Source: SCN-70-22 sp046327755
Lineage (GTDB): Bacteria > Gemmatimonadota > Gemmatimonadetes > Gemmatimonadales > Gemmatimonadaceae
Direction: 5' to 3'
Length of the DNA stretch: 64,000 bases
Assembly: GCA_046327755.1 (NCBI GenBank)
Contig: JAXLXW010000007.1
Coordinates: forward strand, 243,173 to 307,172
The notes under the pieces are model-generated. The model was not told the DNA's origin, made no database searches, and saw nothing but the letters and a program-made list of their open reading frames with translations. A program made the translations under genes and the position numbers. Shown in pieces: positions 45,658-55,467 of the stretch (position 1 is its first letter; each line of letters opens with the position of its first letter).

Positions 45658-45989
45658 GAGGACGGCTCCAGCACACGGAACACGGCGGCAGCATAGCGCC
45701 GCCACGACGACTCTCGCTGCATTAGCGCGGCGCGGCCCGCCGGCGTGAGCCGGTAGTAGCGCGCGCGCCGGTTGTTCTCGGACAGCCCCCAGTCCGCCTC
45801 CACGAAGCCAAGGCGTTCCAGACGGTGTAATGCCTTGTAGAGCGGGGCGTCTTCGATCGCGATCATCCCGTCGGTCCGCTCCCGGATCCATCGGCTGATC
45901 GCGTAGCCGTGCATCGTCCCCCAGGCGAGGGTTCGAAGCACCAGCACGTCCAGCGTCCCTTGCAGGAGATCGAGCGAGTCGTCGTTCAC
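45654..45989 (-). CDS. PadR-family transcriptional regulator
   Basis: 111 aa from a GTG at 45987-45989, chosen because GGGAGG lies just upstream; an ATG four codons earlier is inside that site. The winged-helix core is typical of small PadR proteins: LLQGTLDVLVLRTLAWGTMH, GYAISRWIRE, EDAPLYKALHRLERLGFVEA and RARYYRLTPAGRAAL. Its stop overlaps the permease start by 4 bp, so the regulator and permease are translationally coupled. It is likely a ligand-released repressor of its own operon and possibly of the divergent TolC-RND operon. Confidence 0.93.
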   Translation of the reverse strand: MNDDSLDLLQGTLDVLVLRTLAWGTMHGYAISRWIRERTDGMIAIEDAPLYKALHRLERLGFVEADWGLSENNRRARYYRLTPAGRAALMQRESSWRRYAAAVFRVLEPSS

Positions 45990-46330
45990 GGGTCCTCCCA
46001 TTACCTGGGAAGGGGAAGCTCGCACCAGGGGTCCGTTCGCGTCACCACGAGGGGATGAACCGCGATCGCGAGAGGACAGGACGGCGGAGAGTGCAGCGGA
46101 TTCGCGGGAGGGCCTGGTCGTCGTCGCGATTTCTTAATGAAGGGCGGGACTCCCCGTCCAATTGCCCGCCCCCACCTCGGGTACGAGGGACGATCCGCGC
46201 GAGCGTCTTTTTCCTCGGCAGCCGCAGCGCGACTACGTGTCGGACGGTGCGACCTGTCATCTTTCAAGGCTCTGGGCGCGACGCCCAAACTTTCACGAAC
46301 GGCGCGGCTATGCCGCGCGTACGTTGTCTG
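45990..46330. other. Divergent control region of the PadR and TolC operons
   Basis: 341 bp with no gene. It must hold promoters for both efflux operons. I did not find a clear PadR ATGT-n-ACAT operator by eye. Confidence 0.4.
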
Positions 46331-47773
46331 ATGAATCGCAGAATTCTCTTTCCGCTCTTGCTGGCGACCGTTGCGGGCGCCGCGACCCCGTTGGCTCGAG
46401 TTCGGGCACAACAGCCGCGTGCGGACGCCGCGCAAACCGATACCCTCCGCCTCACCATCGGTGATGCGGTCACGCGTGCGTTGCGCGAGTCGGACGAATC
46501 GCGCATCGCCGGCGCACAGGTTGAAGTGGCCGAGGCGCAGGTCACCTCGGCGCGCGCCGCCGGACTCCCGCAGGCGCGGTTGGCGGGGAGCTACTCGCAG
46601 GTGCTCAGGAACGCGCGCGCCGATGCGGTGAACTCGCTCTTCCGGCAGAACTTCAACTACAACTCGAACATCAACGTCTCCCAGGTGCTCTTTCAGGGGG
46701 GACGCATCTTTGCCGGCGCCCGGGCGGCGGGCGATGTGCGCGGTGCCTCGCGTCTCACGGTGGCGGAGACACGGGCGCAGCTCTCGGTCGATGTGCAGCG
46801 CGCCTATCTCAACGGATTGCTCCAGCGAGAGCTGGAGTCGATCCAGCAGCGCAATCTCGATCTGGCGTCGGAGCGCATCGCGCTGGTGGAGAAGCTGCTC
46901 GCGGCCGGCCGTGCCTCGCGCTACGACGCGTTGCGGGCGCGCGTTGAGCGCACGAACCTCGAGCCGGCGCTCCTGCAGTCGCGCAACGCACGCGAGCTGG
47001 CCGACATCGAGCTGCGCCGCATCCTGAACATCCCGGCCACGCGTCCGCTCTCGCTCACCACAGAGATCGACACCGCGGCGCTGCGTTCGGTGGTCCAGGC
47101 CATCGCCAGCGACAGCTCCGCCGATCCGACGCGTCCGGTGGAGCGCGCCGCGCAGCTCACCCTCAACGCGCGCAGCGAGGGCGTGCGGGTGGCGCGCGCC
47201 GACCTGCTCCCAACGATCAGCGCGTTCTTCCAGACCGGCTACCTCGCGTTTCCGGCGGGGAATGGGTTTCCCACCATCTGGGGGCGTTCCTCGCACACCT
47301 TCTGCGCCCCTTCCGCGCCTGCGTCACAGTCGTGCCAGAACAACGGCTGGTTCGCTGACCGGAACTTCGGTCTCAACATCTCGTGGCCCCTCTTCGACGG
47401 GCTGCGCGCCAAGGGGGCGGTGGACCTTGCGCAGGCCCAGGAGAAGATCGCCCGTTTGCAGCTGGCGCAGCAGCGCGAGATGGTGGGGGTCGAGCGGGCC
47501 CGGGCCCGCGCCGAGTACCGGCGCGCCGAGGCGGCGTTCGAGGCGCAGCGCGAGAACGTGAGCCAGGCCGACGAAGCCTTCCGCATCGCCACCCTCCGCT
47601 TCGAGCGCGGGCTGGCGACGCAGCTCGAAGTGTCCGACGCGCAGTTCCTCCTCCTCACGGCGCGCACCAACGCAGCGCGTGCCACGATCGACTATTACCT
47701 GGCAGCGGCCGAACTGGCGCGCGCCCGCGGCGTGGACATTCCGCTCCCGCCGACCCGACCGACGACTCGATAA
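46331..47773 (+). CDS. TolC-family outer-membrane efflux protein
   Basis: 480 aa from ATG 46331; another in-frame ATG lies at 46310. A signal peptide ends at VRAQQ. The two repeats of the OEP family are visible, with long coiled-coil helices (DAVTRALRESDESRIAGAQ, VEVAEAQVTSARAAGLPQA; ELESIQQRNLDLASERIAL; LELARADLL-type regions) and strands such as NSNINVSQVLFQGG and NFGLNISWPLFDG. It forms the trimeric outer-membrane exit duct for the MFP and RND proteins encoded next, 10 bp downstream. Confidence 0.92.
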   Translation: MNRRILFPLLLATVAGAATPLARVRAQQPRADAAQTDTLRLTIGDAVTRALRESDESRIAGAQVEVAEAQVTSARAAGLPQARLAGSYSQVLRNARADAVNSLFRQNFNYNSNINVSQVLFQGGRIFAGARAAGDVRGASRLTVAETRAQLSVDVQRAYLNGLLQRELESIQQRNLDLASERIALVEKLLAAGRASRYDALRARVERTNLEPALLQSRNARELADIELRRILNIPATRPLSLTTEIDTAALRSVVQAIASDSSADPTRPVERAAQLTLNARSEGVRVARADLLPTISAFFQTGYLAFPAGNGFPTIWGRSSHTFCAPSAPASQSCQNNGWFADRNFGLNISWPLFDGLRAKGAVDLAQAQEKIARLQLAQQREMVGVERARARAEYRRAEAAFEAQRENVSQADEAFRIATLRFERGLATQLEVSDAQFLLLTARTNAARATIDYYLAAAELARARGVDIPLPPTRPTTR

Positions 47774-47783
47774 CGGATTTCCT

Positions 47784-49124
47784 GTGCGATACTCGACCTT
47801 CGCGGGCGCGTTAGGCGCGCTCGCCCTGTTGACCCTCTCTGCGTGCGGCAAGGACGGCGAGGCCGGGACTCCCGGTGGCGCCGCCAAGGGCGGCGCGGGT
47901 GCCACGTCCGGGATGGGGAAGGGCGGTCCCGGTGGTCCTGGCGGCGGGCGCGGCCCGTCGGCGATGGTGCTGGGTCCGTCCGACGTGACGGAGGCCAAGA
48001 CCGTCACGATCGAGGCGAGCATCCTCATCAACGGCGACCTCAAGCCGATCGAGGAGATCGCGGTCCGGTCGCGCGTCGAGGGGAACGTGCAGCAGGTCTA
48101 CGTGCGCGAAGGCGATCGGGTCGCGGCCGGTCAGCTGCTGGCGCGCTTCGAGAACGCGGTGCAGGAGGGCGATCGCGCCTCCGCTGCGGCCGACGTGGAA
48201 TCGGCCAAGGCCGACGTGAGCAACGCGCAGTGGAACGCGGACCAGTCGGACGAGCTGTTCAAGGCGGGGGCGATCCCCGAGCGGGACCTGCGCACCGCGC
48301 AGCAGACGCTGGCGGCGAGCAAGGCGCGCCTTGCGGCGGCCGAGGCGCGCCTCAAGGCCTCGCTGCAGAACGCGAATGACACGCGCATCCTGGCGCCGAC
48401 GACCGGCGTGGTCTCGGCGCGCACGGTGGAAGCGGGCGAGCACGTGACGCGCGGTGCCACGATCTTCACCGTCGTGCGCAACGACGTGCTGGAACTGGAG
48501 GCGTCGGTGCCGGCGCGGCAGGCCAACGAGCTCAAGGTGTCGCAGCCGGTGCGCTTTGCCGCGGCCGGCCGACAGCTGCAAGGAAAGGTCGCGCGCATCG
48601 CGCCGACCATCAATCCGCAGAACCGCTCCATCACCGTGTACATCCAGGTCCCCAACCGCGACGGCGCGATCAAGGGGAACTCGTTCGCGACGGGGCGCAT
48701 CATCGGGCAGTCGATCCCCAATGCCCTCGCCATCCCATCGCCGGCGGTGCGCCAGTCGGCGCGCGGCGACAAGCCCTTCGTCTATCGCATCGAGGGCGGG
48801 AAGGTGCAGCACGCCGAGATCGAGCTGGGTGTGGTGGACGAGACGCAGAACATGACGCAGGTCCTGAACGGGCTCGCGGCCGGCGACCAGATCATCGTGG
48901 GGAACGTCGGGGCGCTCGGGCGCGGGATGCAGGTGCGCGTCGTCGGGCCGAACGAAGGGCGCGGCGGACCGGGTGGTGCCGGTGGCCCCGGCGGGGCGGG
49001 CGACGCTGGCGGTGCCGGTGCCGGCACACGCGAGAAGGGTGGCGCGCCGGGCGCTGCCGCGAGTGACGGCAAGGCGCCCGCCGGGCGTGCCGCCGCGCGC
49101 GGCGATTCGGGCAAGGGACGTTAG
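47784..49124 (+). CDS. RND efflux periplasmic adaptor (MFP) lipoprotein
   Basis: 446 aa from GTG 47784, 10 bp after the TolC stop. The lipobox is TLSAC (Cys19). A Gly-rich linker (about 25-60) precedes the adaptor body: barrel-sandwich strands RSRVEGNVQQVYVREGDRV, a helical hairpin (about 130-200), ILAPTTGVVSARTVEAGEHV, and beta-barrel and proximal domains. The last 60 residues are again Gly/Ala-rich, with GGPGGAGGPGGAGDAGG runs. Low-complexity ends of this size are unusual for MFPs and may aid anchoring or wall crossing. Confidence 0.92.
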   Translation: MRYSTFAGALGALALLTLSACGKDGEAGTPGGAAKGGAGATSGMGKGGPGGPGGGRGPSAMVLGPSDVTEAKTVTIEASILINGDLKPIEEIAVRSRVEGNVQQVYVREGDRVAAGQLLARFENAVQEGDRASAAADVESAKADVSNAQWNADQSDELFKAGAIPERDLRTAQQTLAASKARLAAAEARLKASLQNANDTRILAPTTGVVSARTVEAGEHVTRGATIFTVVRNDVLELEASVPARQANELKVSQPVRFAAAGRQLQGKVARIAPTINPQNRSITVYIQVPNRDGAIKGNSFATGRIIGQSIPNALAIPSPAVRQSARGDKPFVYRIEGGKVQHAEIELGVVDETQNMTQVLNGLAAGDQIIVGNVGALGRGMQVRVVGPNEGRGGPGGAGGPGGAGDAGGAGAGTREKGGAPGAAASDGKAPAGRAAARGDSGKGR

Positions 49125-49157
49125 GCAGTCGTCGCAGGCGAGTCTCAGGAGCCCCTC

Positions 49158-52100
49158 ATGTTCCTTTCCGACGTATCCATCAAGCGCCCCGTGTTCGCCA
49201 CCATGATGATGGTGGCGCTCATGGTGTTCGGCATCGTGGCGCTGCAGCGCCTCGCGGTCGACGAGTATCCGGACATCACCTACCCCGTGGTGATCGCCAG
49301 CACCTCGTATCCGGGCGCGAGCCCCGAGGTCATGGAGCGCGACGTGTCGCGCCCCATCGAGGAGGCGCTCAACACGGTCAGCGGCATTCGCGAGATCACC
49401 TCGACCTCGTCCGAAGGGAACTCCAGCGTGCGCCTGATGTTGCAGCTGGGCTTCGACCCGCTGGAGGCGCAGCAGGAGGTCATCGCCAAGATCGCCCGCA
49501 TCCGCCGGCAGCTTCCGCCGGACATCGATGACCCCGTCATCATGCGCTTCGACCCGAACGATCGCCCGATCATGTCGGTGTCGATGCGGTCGGACGAGCG
49601 CCCGTTGCGCGAGCTGACCGACCTGGCCGAACAGACCATCAAGCCGCGCTTCGAGAGCGTGCCGGGCGTGGGGGGCGTGAACGTGAACGGCGGCGCCACG
49701 CGCCAGATCCGCGTGCAACTCAACGCCGAGGCGCTCGTGGCCTACGGCATCTCGCCGGCGCAGGTGTCGCAGGCGCTCGCGCGCGAGAACTCGGAGACGC
49801 CGGCCGGGCGTGTCTTCCGCGGCGAGACGGAGCGCATGGTGCGCGTGACCGGGAAGATCCGCGACCCGATGGCCTTCATGGACGTCGTGGTGGCGGTGCG
49901 CAACGGGGCGCCGATCCGCGTGCGCGACGTGGCCAACGTCGTCGACGGCTTCGCCGACCGCCGCTCCGCCAGCTACATCTCGGACGGCGACCAGCTCGTC
50001 CCGTCGGTCTCGCTCGAGGTCCTCAAGATCACGGGCTCCAACACCGTCGAGGTCTCCGACGGCGTGAACAAGGTGGTCGAGGAGATCAAGAAGACGCTCC
50101 CGTCGGACATCCAGCTCACGCTCATCCGCGACGACTCGATCAAGATCCGCGAGTCGCTGGCCGACGTCGAGCTGTCGATCATCCTCGGCGCCGTCCTCAC
50201 CATTGCGATCATCTACCTCTTCCTCAATTCCTGGCGCTCCACCGTCATCACCGGGCTCACCCTCCCGGTGTCGATCATCTCGGCGTTCTTCGTGATGTGG
50301 GTCTTCAACTTCACGCTGAACACGATGACGCTGCTGGCGCTCTCGCTCGCGATCGGGCTCCTCATCGACGATGCGATCGTGGTGCGCGAGAACATCGTGC
50401 GCCACCTGGAGATGGGGAAAGACCACTTCCGCGCCGCCAAGGAAGGGACCGACGAGATCGGGCTGGCGGTGCTCTCCACCACGCTGGCGGTCGTCGCGGT
50501 CTTCGTCCCCGTCGCCTTCATGGGCGGGCAGATCGGGATGATCTTCTTCCAGTTTGGCGTGACGGTAGCCTTCGCGGTCCTCGTTTCGCTCTTCGTCTCG
50601 TTCACGCTCGACCCCATGCTGTCGAGCATTTGGCCTGACCCCGAGGTGGAGCATGGCGGGCACGCCGAGACGCGCAAGAAGACGCGCAATCCGCTGCGCA
50701 AGATCGCCTTCGCCTTCGACGACTGGTTCGAGCGGATGGCGGAGAAGTACAAGAACGGCCTCGGGTGGGCGCTGAACCATCGCGGCCTCATGGTGGGGCT
50801 CGCGGTCGGCTCGATTGCGGCAGCCTTCGCCCTCTTCCCGCTTCTCGGCTTCACCTGGCTCCCCGACTACGACGCGGGGGAGTTCAACGTCTCGTATCGC
50901 GTCCCGCCGGGCTCGCGCATCGAGTACACGGTGAAGAAGGGGAGCGAGATCGTGAAGTTCCTCCGCCAGCAGCCCGAGGTGCGGTTCGTTTCGCTGTCGG
51001 TGGGTGGTGGCGGCGGCATGTCCCGCGGCTCCAATGGCGGGCAGATCTTCGTGCGCCTCTCGCCGCGGGAGCAGCGCACCAAGGACATGTTCGCGATCCA
51101 GAATGAGCTGCGCGCCAAGCTGGCGCAGGTTCCCGGTGTCCGCCCGCAGATCACCGGCTCGATGTCGATCTTTGGCGGATTCCGCCAGCCGATCCAGATC
51201 TACGTGCAGGGGCCGGAGCCTACACGCCTGAAGCTGGCGGCGGAGCAGGTGCTGCAGACGGTGCGCGCCGTGCCGGGCGTGGCCGAGCCCAATTCGTCGG
51301 ACGACGGGGAGATCCCGCAGCTCGACGTGCGCGTGGATCGCCAGCAGGCGTGGGCGGCGGGGCTCGCGATGCAGACGATCGGGGCCACGTTGCAGCCGCT
51401 CTTCCAGGGGCAGCGCGCTACCCGCTGGGAAGATCCCAACGGCTATTCGCACGACGTGATGGTCGTGTACCCCGATTCGTCGCGCGTCTCGGTCGAGGAC
51501 GTCGCGCGCATCCCCGTGCTCAGCAGCAACATCGACGCGCGCACCGGGATGCCGGCGACGATCCCGCTGTCGCAGGTGGCCGAGATCCGCCCCGGCGTGG
51601 GACCGCAGCAGATCGAGCGCGGCTATCTCGAGCGCCGCGTCTCCATCTCGGCCGGCGTCCTCCCCGGCTTCAGCATGGGGAACGTGGCGGACGAGGCACG
51701 CAAGGCACTCGACGGGATCGGGCTCCCCACGGGCTATCGCACCATCTTCGGCGGCGACGTCCAGAACCTCACCGAGACCAAGGGCTACGTCCTCGAGGCG
51801 TTGCTCCTGGCGGTTGTCTTCATCTACCTCATCATCGCCTCGATCTTCGGCTCCTTCATCCAGCCGCTGTCGATCATGCTGGCGCTCCCGCTGTCGTTCC
51901 TCGGCGTGGCGCTGGGGCTGCTCGTCACCGGCGGCTCGCTCAACGTGATGTCGATGATCGGGATCATCATGCTCATGGGGCTGGTGACCAAGAACGGGAT
52001 CCTCCTCATCGACTTCGTGAACAAGGAGCGCGAAGCCGGCAAGGACCGCCGCACGGCGATCCTCAACTCGGCGCGCATTCGCGTCCGCCCGATCATCATG

Positions 52101-52340
52101 ACGACGGCGGCGATGATCTTCGGCATGCTCCCGCTGGCGCTGGCGCTTGGTGAAGGAGCCGAGCAGCGGGCACCGATGGCGCATGCGGTCATCGGGGGAC
52201 TCATCACCTCGACGTTGCTCACGCTGTTCATCGTACCGGTCGTCTACACGTTGCTCGACGACCTGTCGATGAAGATCCTGGGGAAGAAGGAGATGAAGGT
52301 CCCGCTCCCGATGGGGGCCGAGGCGGGGGTCGGCGACTGA
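49158..52340 (+). CDS. RND efflux pump (AcrB/HAE1 type)
   Basis: 1060 aa from ATG 49158, with AGGAG six bases upstream. Full length. It starts with the usual MFLSDVSIKRPVFA and has twelve membrane helices in two halves. The proton-relay Asp-Asp pair is in helix 4 (LAIGLLIDDAIVVREN), and the paired signatures VPVAFMGGQIG and GIIMLMGLVTKNGILLIDF are present. The porter loops are those of the hydrophobe/amphiphile subfamily rather than heavy-metal pumps. A Gly/Ser-rich SVGGGGGMSRGSNGG loop near residue 615 is a small insertion. It completes a TolC-MFP-RND tripartite operon. Confidence 0.95.
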   Translation: MFLSDVSIKRPVFATMMMVALMVFGIVALQRLAVDEYPDITYPVVIASTSYPGASPEVMERDVSRPIEEALNTVSGIREITSTSSEGNSSVRLMLQLGFDPLEAQQEVIAKIARIRRQLPPDIDDPVIMRFDPNDRPIMSVSMRSDERPLRELTDLAEQTIKPRFESVPGVGGVNVNGGATRQIRVQLNAEALVAYGISPAQVSQALARENSETPAGRVFRGETERMVRVTGKIRDPMAFMDVVVAVRNGAPIRVRDVANVVDGFADRRSASYISDGDQLVPSVSLEVLKITGSNTVEVSDGVNKVVEEIKKTLPSDIQLTLIRDDSIKIRESLADVELSIILGAVLTIAIIYLFLNSWRSTVITGLTLPVSIISAFFVMWVFNFTLNTMTLLALSLAIGLLIDDAIVVRENIVRHLEMGKDHFRAAKEGTDEIGLAVLSTTLAVVAVFVPVAFMGGQIGMIFFQFGVTVAFAVLVSLFVSFTLDPMLSSIWPDPEVEHGGHAETRKKTRNPLRKIAFAFDDWFERMAEKYKNGLGWALNHRGLMVGLAVGSIAAAFALFPLLGFTWLPDYDAGEFNVSYRVPPGSRIEYTVKKGSEIVKFLRQQPEVRFVSLSVGGGGGMSRGSNGGQIFVRLSPREQRTKDMFAIQNELRAKLAQVPGVRPQITGSMSIFGGFRQPIQIYVQGPEPTRLKLAAEQVLQTVRAVPGVAEPNSSDDGEIPQLDVRVDRQQAWAAGLAMQTIGATLQPLFQGQRATRWEDPNGYSHDVMVVYPDSSRVSVEDVARIPVLSSNIDARTGMPATIPLSQVAEIRPGVGPQQIERGYLERRVSISAGVLPGFSMGNVADEARKALDGIGLPTGYRTIFGGDVQNLTETKGYVLEALLLAVVFIYLIIASIFGSFIQPLSIMLALPLSFLGVALGLLVTGGSLNVMSMIGIIMLMGLVTKNGILLIDFVNKEREAGKDRRTAILNSARIRVRPIIMTTAAMIFGMLPLALALGEGAEQRAPMAHAVIGGLITSTLLTLFIVPVVYTLLDDLSMKILGKKEMKVPLPMGAEAGVGD

Positions 52341-52372
52341 CGCTGGCTGCCTCGTTCGGTGGGTGCTCCCCG

Positions 52373-52405
52373 AAGGGCGGCGAGTCCATGCGACTCGCCG
52401 CCCTT
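52373..52405 (+). terminator. Strong hairpin terminator of the RND operon
   Basis: A perfect 14-bp stem (AAGGGCGGCGAGTC with its complement) has loop CATGC, 33 bp after the RND stop. An in-frame ATG for the next gene falls in the loop, which argues against that ATG as its start. Confidence 0.8.
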
Positions 52406-52486
52406 TCGCGTGGTCGGGGGTGGACGCCGGCGCTGATCGCGCCGAGCTTCACCGGGTCCGCATCAGCCCCCGCACCGCCTCGTCGC

Positions 52487-54319
52487 ATGCGCTGTCACGT
52501 CGCACCGTCCGCTCCTCGCGCCAGTCTCGTGCTCGCGGGACTCGCCCTTGCCGCCTGCGCTCGTTATGCACCGATGGACGAGACGCGCCCTCCCGACCTT
52601 GGGAAGCGCGCGGCCGGGACGCACGGCGCCGTCACCTCTGCGCATCCGCTGGCCAGCGACGCGGGACTGGCGATGCTCCGCGCGGGGGGCAACGCGGTCG
52701 ATGCGGCCGTGGCGACGGCCTTCGCGATCGGCGTCGTTGAGCCGGAGATGTCGGGCGTTGGTGGTGGCGGGGCGCTGCTCTTCTGGCAGCAGGGCGCACG
52801 GCGCGCCGACTACATCGACTTCTACCCCTCGCAGCCGGTGGCGCGCTGGCGCGGCGTGCGCGCCGACTCCGGCGTGCCGCTTCGCGTTGTCGCCGTCCCG
52901 GGAAACGTGGCGGGGCTGCTCGCCGCGCATGCGCGCTTCGGCAAGCTGTCGCGCGAGCAGGTCATGGCGCCGGCCATTCGCCTGGCGGCGGAGGGCTTTC
53001 CGCTCTATCCCGTGCTCGCCGAGTTCATTGCCCGCGATACCGTGCGCCTCAAGCGCGATTCGATCGCCCGCACGTTGTACTGGTCCAACGGGCGCCTCCT
53101 CGGCATTGGGGACACCCTGCGCAACGCGACGTTGGCCGAGGTGCTGCGACGCATCGCGCGCGAAGGGCGCGACGGCTTCTACCGTGGGGCGACGGCGCAG
53201 GCGCTGGTGGCGCGCATGAACGCCGGCGGCCATCCCGTCACCGTGGACGACGTGGCGGGATACGAACCGCAGTGGAAGCGCCCGCTCTGCACCACCTACC
53301 GCGGGCGCGTCGTGCTCTCGGCGCCGCCGCCCATGGGAGGGTTGCAGTTCCTCCACACGCTCGAGCTGTTGGAGTCGCGCGGGCTGACGTCGACCGGGCT
53401 CCCCACGCGCAACGGGACGTCGTTCGACGTGATGGCGTCGGCGATGCGCGTCGGCGTGGTGGCCAACTCTGCCAACGACGACCCGCGATGGAAGGCCATC
53501 CCGGTGCGCGGGATCATCTCCGAGCCGTTCGCCCAGCAGTGGGGCGACGTGGTGGGAGTGGGGCGCGCCGCCGATTCGCTTCGTGCGCGCGATGCCCGCG
53601 GGAACGACAATGTGGTGCCGGCGGCGTGCGACGCGTTCTCGCCGTATCCCGGCGTCGCGCAGGGGGGCGCCTCGGGTGGAACGATGCCTAACGGCGACGC
53701 GGTGGGTGTCGAACGTCGTGCGGAGGGCATGCGCGCCCTGGCCGTGCGCGACTTCGCCGTGCGCGACACGATGTCGGGGGGCGAGACGACGCACATCTCC
53801 GTGGTCGACGCGGACGGGAACGCGGTCGCGGTGACCGTCACCAACTCGTCAGGCTTTGGCGCGGGGGTGATGGCGAGCGGCTTCTGGCTCAACGATTCGG
53901 GATGGTGGCCGCGCGACGCCAACGCGATTCCCGCCGAGTTGCCGGCCGCCTGGCGCACGCGCATCACCACCATCGCGCCCACGGTGCTGGTGAAGGACGG
54001 AAAGGTCGACCTCGTGGTGGGGTCGCCGGGGGGCGGGCGCATCCCCTTCGCACTCGCGCAGAGCGTGGCCTATGCGATCGACTTCGGGCTCGACCCGATG
54101 GAGGCGATCCGCATGCCCCGGATGTACCCCGCGGCTGGGCGGCGCGTGGAGGTGGAAGCGGGTTTCGACGCGAGCGTGCTGGCCTCAGCGCGCGCCATGG
54201 GCTACGAGCCGGTGAACCCGGCGTTCGGCTATGCCCGGGTCTACATGATCGCTCGACGCGGCGGGGTGTGGGTCGCCGCGGCAGACCCGCGCCACGACGG
54301 CGAGGCGCGCGCGTACTGA
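52487..54319 (+). CDS. ggt: Gamma-glutamyltransferase, lipoprotein form
   Basis: 610 aa from ATG 52487, chosen because the signal then ends in the lipobox AACARYAP and because the earlier in-frame ATG at 52388 sits in a terminator loop. The family is clear: SDAGLAMLRAGGNAVDAAVA, GVGGGGALLFW, RVVAVPGNVAGL and APPPMGGLQ. The autocleavage and nucleophile Thr is in GGETTHISVVDADGNAV (about residue 460), followed by SPGGGRIPF. It is made as one chain and cleaved before Thr. It would release glutamate from glutathione or other gamma-glutamyl compounds in the periplasm. Confidence 0.92.
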   Translation: MRCHVAPSAPRASLVLAGLALAACARYAPMDETRPPDLGKRAAGTHGAVTSAHPLASDAGLAMLRAGGNAVDAAVATAFAIGVVEPEMSGVGGGGALLFWQQGARRADYIDFYPSQPVARWRGVRADSGVPLRVVAVPGNVAGLLAAHARFGKLSREQVMAPAIRLAAEGFPLYPVLAEFIARDTVRLKRDSIARTLYWSNGRLLGIGDTLRNATLAEVLRRIAREGRDGFYRGATAQALVARMNAGGHPVTVDDVAGYEPQWKRPLCTTYRGRVVLSAPPPMGGLQFLHTLELLESRGLTSTGLPTRNGTSFDVMASAMRVGVVANSANDDPRWKAIPVRGIISEPFAQQWGDVVGVGRAADSLRARDARGNDNVVPAACDAFSPYPGVAQGGASGGTMPNGDAVGVERRAEGMRALAVRDFAVRDTMSGGETTHISVVDADGNAVAVTVTNSSGFGAGVMASGFWLNDSGWWPRDANAIPAELPAAWRTRITTIAPTVLVKDGKVDLVVGSPGGGRIPFALAQSVAYAIDFGLDPMEAIRMPRMYPAAGRRVEVEAGFDASVLASARAMGYEPVNPAFGYARVYMIARRGGVWVAAADPRHDGEARAY

Positions 54320-54321
54320 GC

Positions 54322-54374
54322 GAGGGCGCCGGCGCCTAACGGCGCTCACCCGCCCCCTGGCGCCGGGGCGCCTC
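54322..54374. terminator. Imperfect bidirectional hairpin
   Basis: GAGGGCGCCGGCGCC (54322-54336) pairs imperfectly with GGCGCCGGGGCGCCTC (54359-54374), between convergent genes ending at 54319 and 54388. Confidence 0.45.
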
Positions 54375-54387
54375 ACGCACCCGGAGC

Positions 54388-55410
54388 CTAACGCGGCGGC
54401 GACCGCCGCCGGGCGAGTTCCACCTCCGCGCCGATGACGCCGAAACCGTTCCAGTGCGGGCCGCGCGCCACGCGCTCGAACAGCGCCCACGCCTTGGCGG
54501 AGTCGCCGCGCACCAGGTAGTAGTGCGCCACGGCGTAGCCGCTCGTGGAGAATCGTACCGAATCGCCGCTCGCCGCCTGCAGCACGGCCTCGGGGGGGCG
54601 CACCCCCTTGTACATCAGCAGGTTCTCGTAGTACGAGCGGTTGGTGTTGATCGTCATCGCCTCGCGCACCGGGGCCAGGAGGCGGTCGGCCTCGTCGCGC
54701 CGGCCGGCACGCACGAGCGAACGCCATGCCCAGTCGGTCATGGAGGCGCGGTCGTCGTCGTTGGTGGCCATGCGCATGCAGCTGCGATAGCCGGGGCGGA
54801 ACGCCCCAGAAGCCTCGCGCGCCTTGAGGGCGGCGTTGTCGGAGAAGGCGATGCACCGGAGGTAGATCGCCGCCGCCCGGTCGAAGTGCCCCAACAGGAA
54901 GTGCGCGAGCCCCTGGTGGTAGACGATGTCGAAGTTGGTCGAGTCGAGGGTCGCGGCGCGGTCCAGGTCGCGAGCGCCATCCTCGAACTGCCGGACGGTG
55001 ATGTAGCGATGTCCGCGGAAGCGCAGGAATCGGGCGTCGTTAGGCCAGCGCTCGGCGCCGCGGCCGTAGAGGGCAATGGCTTCGCGGAAGCGCCAGGCGG
55101 TGGCGCGTGCGGTGGCGGCGGCGAGCAGGCGCTCCGGATCGTCGGGGCTGGCGGCGAGCGCCGAGTCGGCGGCGATGACGGGCGCCGTGGGCATCGCGGG
55201 CGCGCGGAGGACGTCGCCGAGGAGGGAGACGGCTTCCGCCCCTTCAGGGAGCGCGGCCGATGCCGTCGTTGCGGCTGGTGATGGGCTCGGTGCGTGCGCG
55301 CGACAGGCGGCGACGAGGAGGGACGCCCCGACTGCGAGTGCGTGTCGGACTGCGCGGGGCGCGCGCGGTACTACCGCGCGGCGCACGTGGACGGAGGGAA
55401 TGGGGAGCAT
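54388..55410 (-). CDS. TPR lipoprotein
   Basis: 340 aa from ATG 55410. After a basic n-region and hydrophobic stretch, the lipobox is LLVAAC near residue 36. About residues 75-320 carry TPR-like helical pairs (FREAIALYGRGAERWPNDAR, RQFEDGARDLDRAATLDSTN, GHFDRAAAIYLRCIAFSDNA, YLVRGDSAKAWALFERVA). It probably acts as an envelope protein-interaction scaffold. It lies 57 bp after the SDR gene on the same strand, so the two may be co-transcribed. No enzyme motif is seen. Confidence 0.85.
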   Translation of the reverse strand: MLPIPSVHVRRAVVPRAPRAVRHALAVGASLLVAACRAHAPSPSPAATTASAALPEGAEAVSLLGDVLRAPAMPTAPVIAADSALAASPDDPERLLAAATARATAWRFREAIALYGRGAERWPNDARFLRFRGHRYITVRQFEDGARDLDRAATLDSTNFDIVYHQGLAHFLLGHFDRAAAIYLRCIAFSDNAALKAREASGAFRPGYRSCMRMATNDDDRASMTDWAWRSLVRAGRRDEADRLLAPVREAMTINTNRSYYENLLMYKGVRPPEAVLQAASGDSVRFSTSGYAVAHYYLVRGDSAKAWALFERVARGPHWNGFGVIGAEVELARRRSPPR

Positions 55411-55467
55411 CGGCGAAGCTGGGGGGAGGGAACGACGAGACCGGACGCTCCCCCCAACTTGCAGCGC

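Noticed and set aside
47811..52184. Very long open frame antisense to the MFP and RND genes
   Set aside because: Its translation is a low-information His/Arg/Asp mix typical of shadow frames in GC-rich DNA, while the opposite strand encodes a full RND pump and adaptor.
52388..52486. Upstream ATG at 52388 as the gamma-glutamyltransferase start
   Set aside because: It lies in the loop of a perfect 14-bp terminator hairpin, and starting there would bury the lipoprotein signal.
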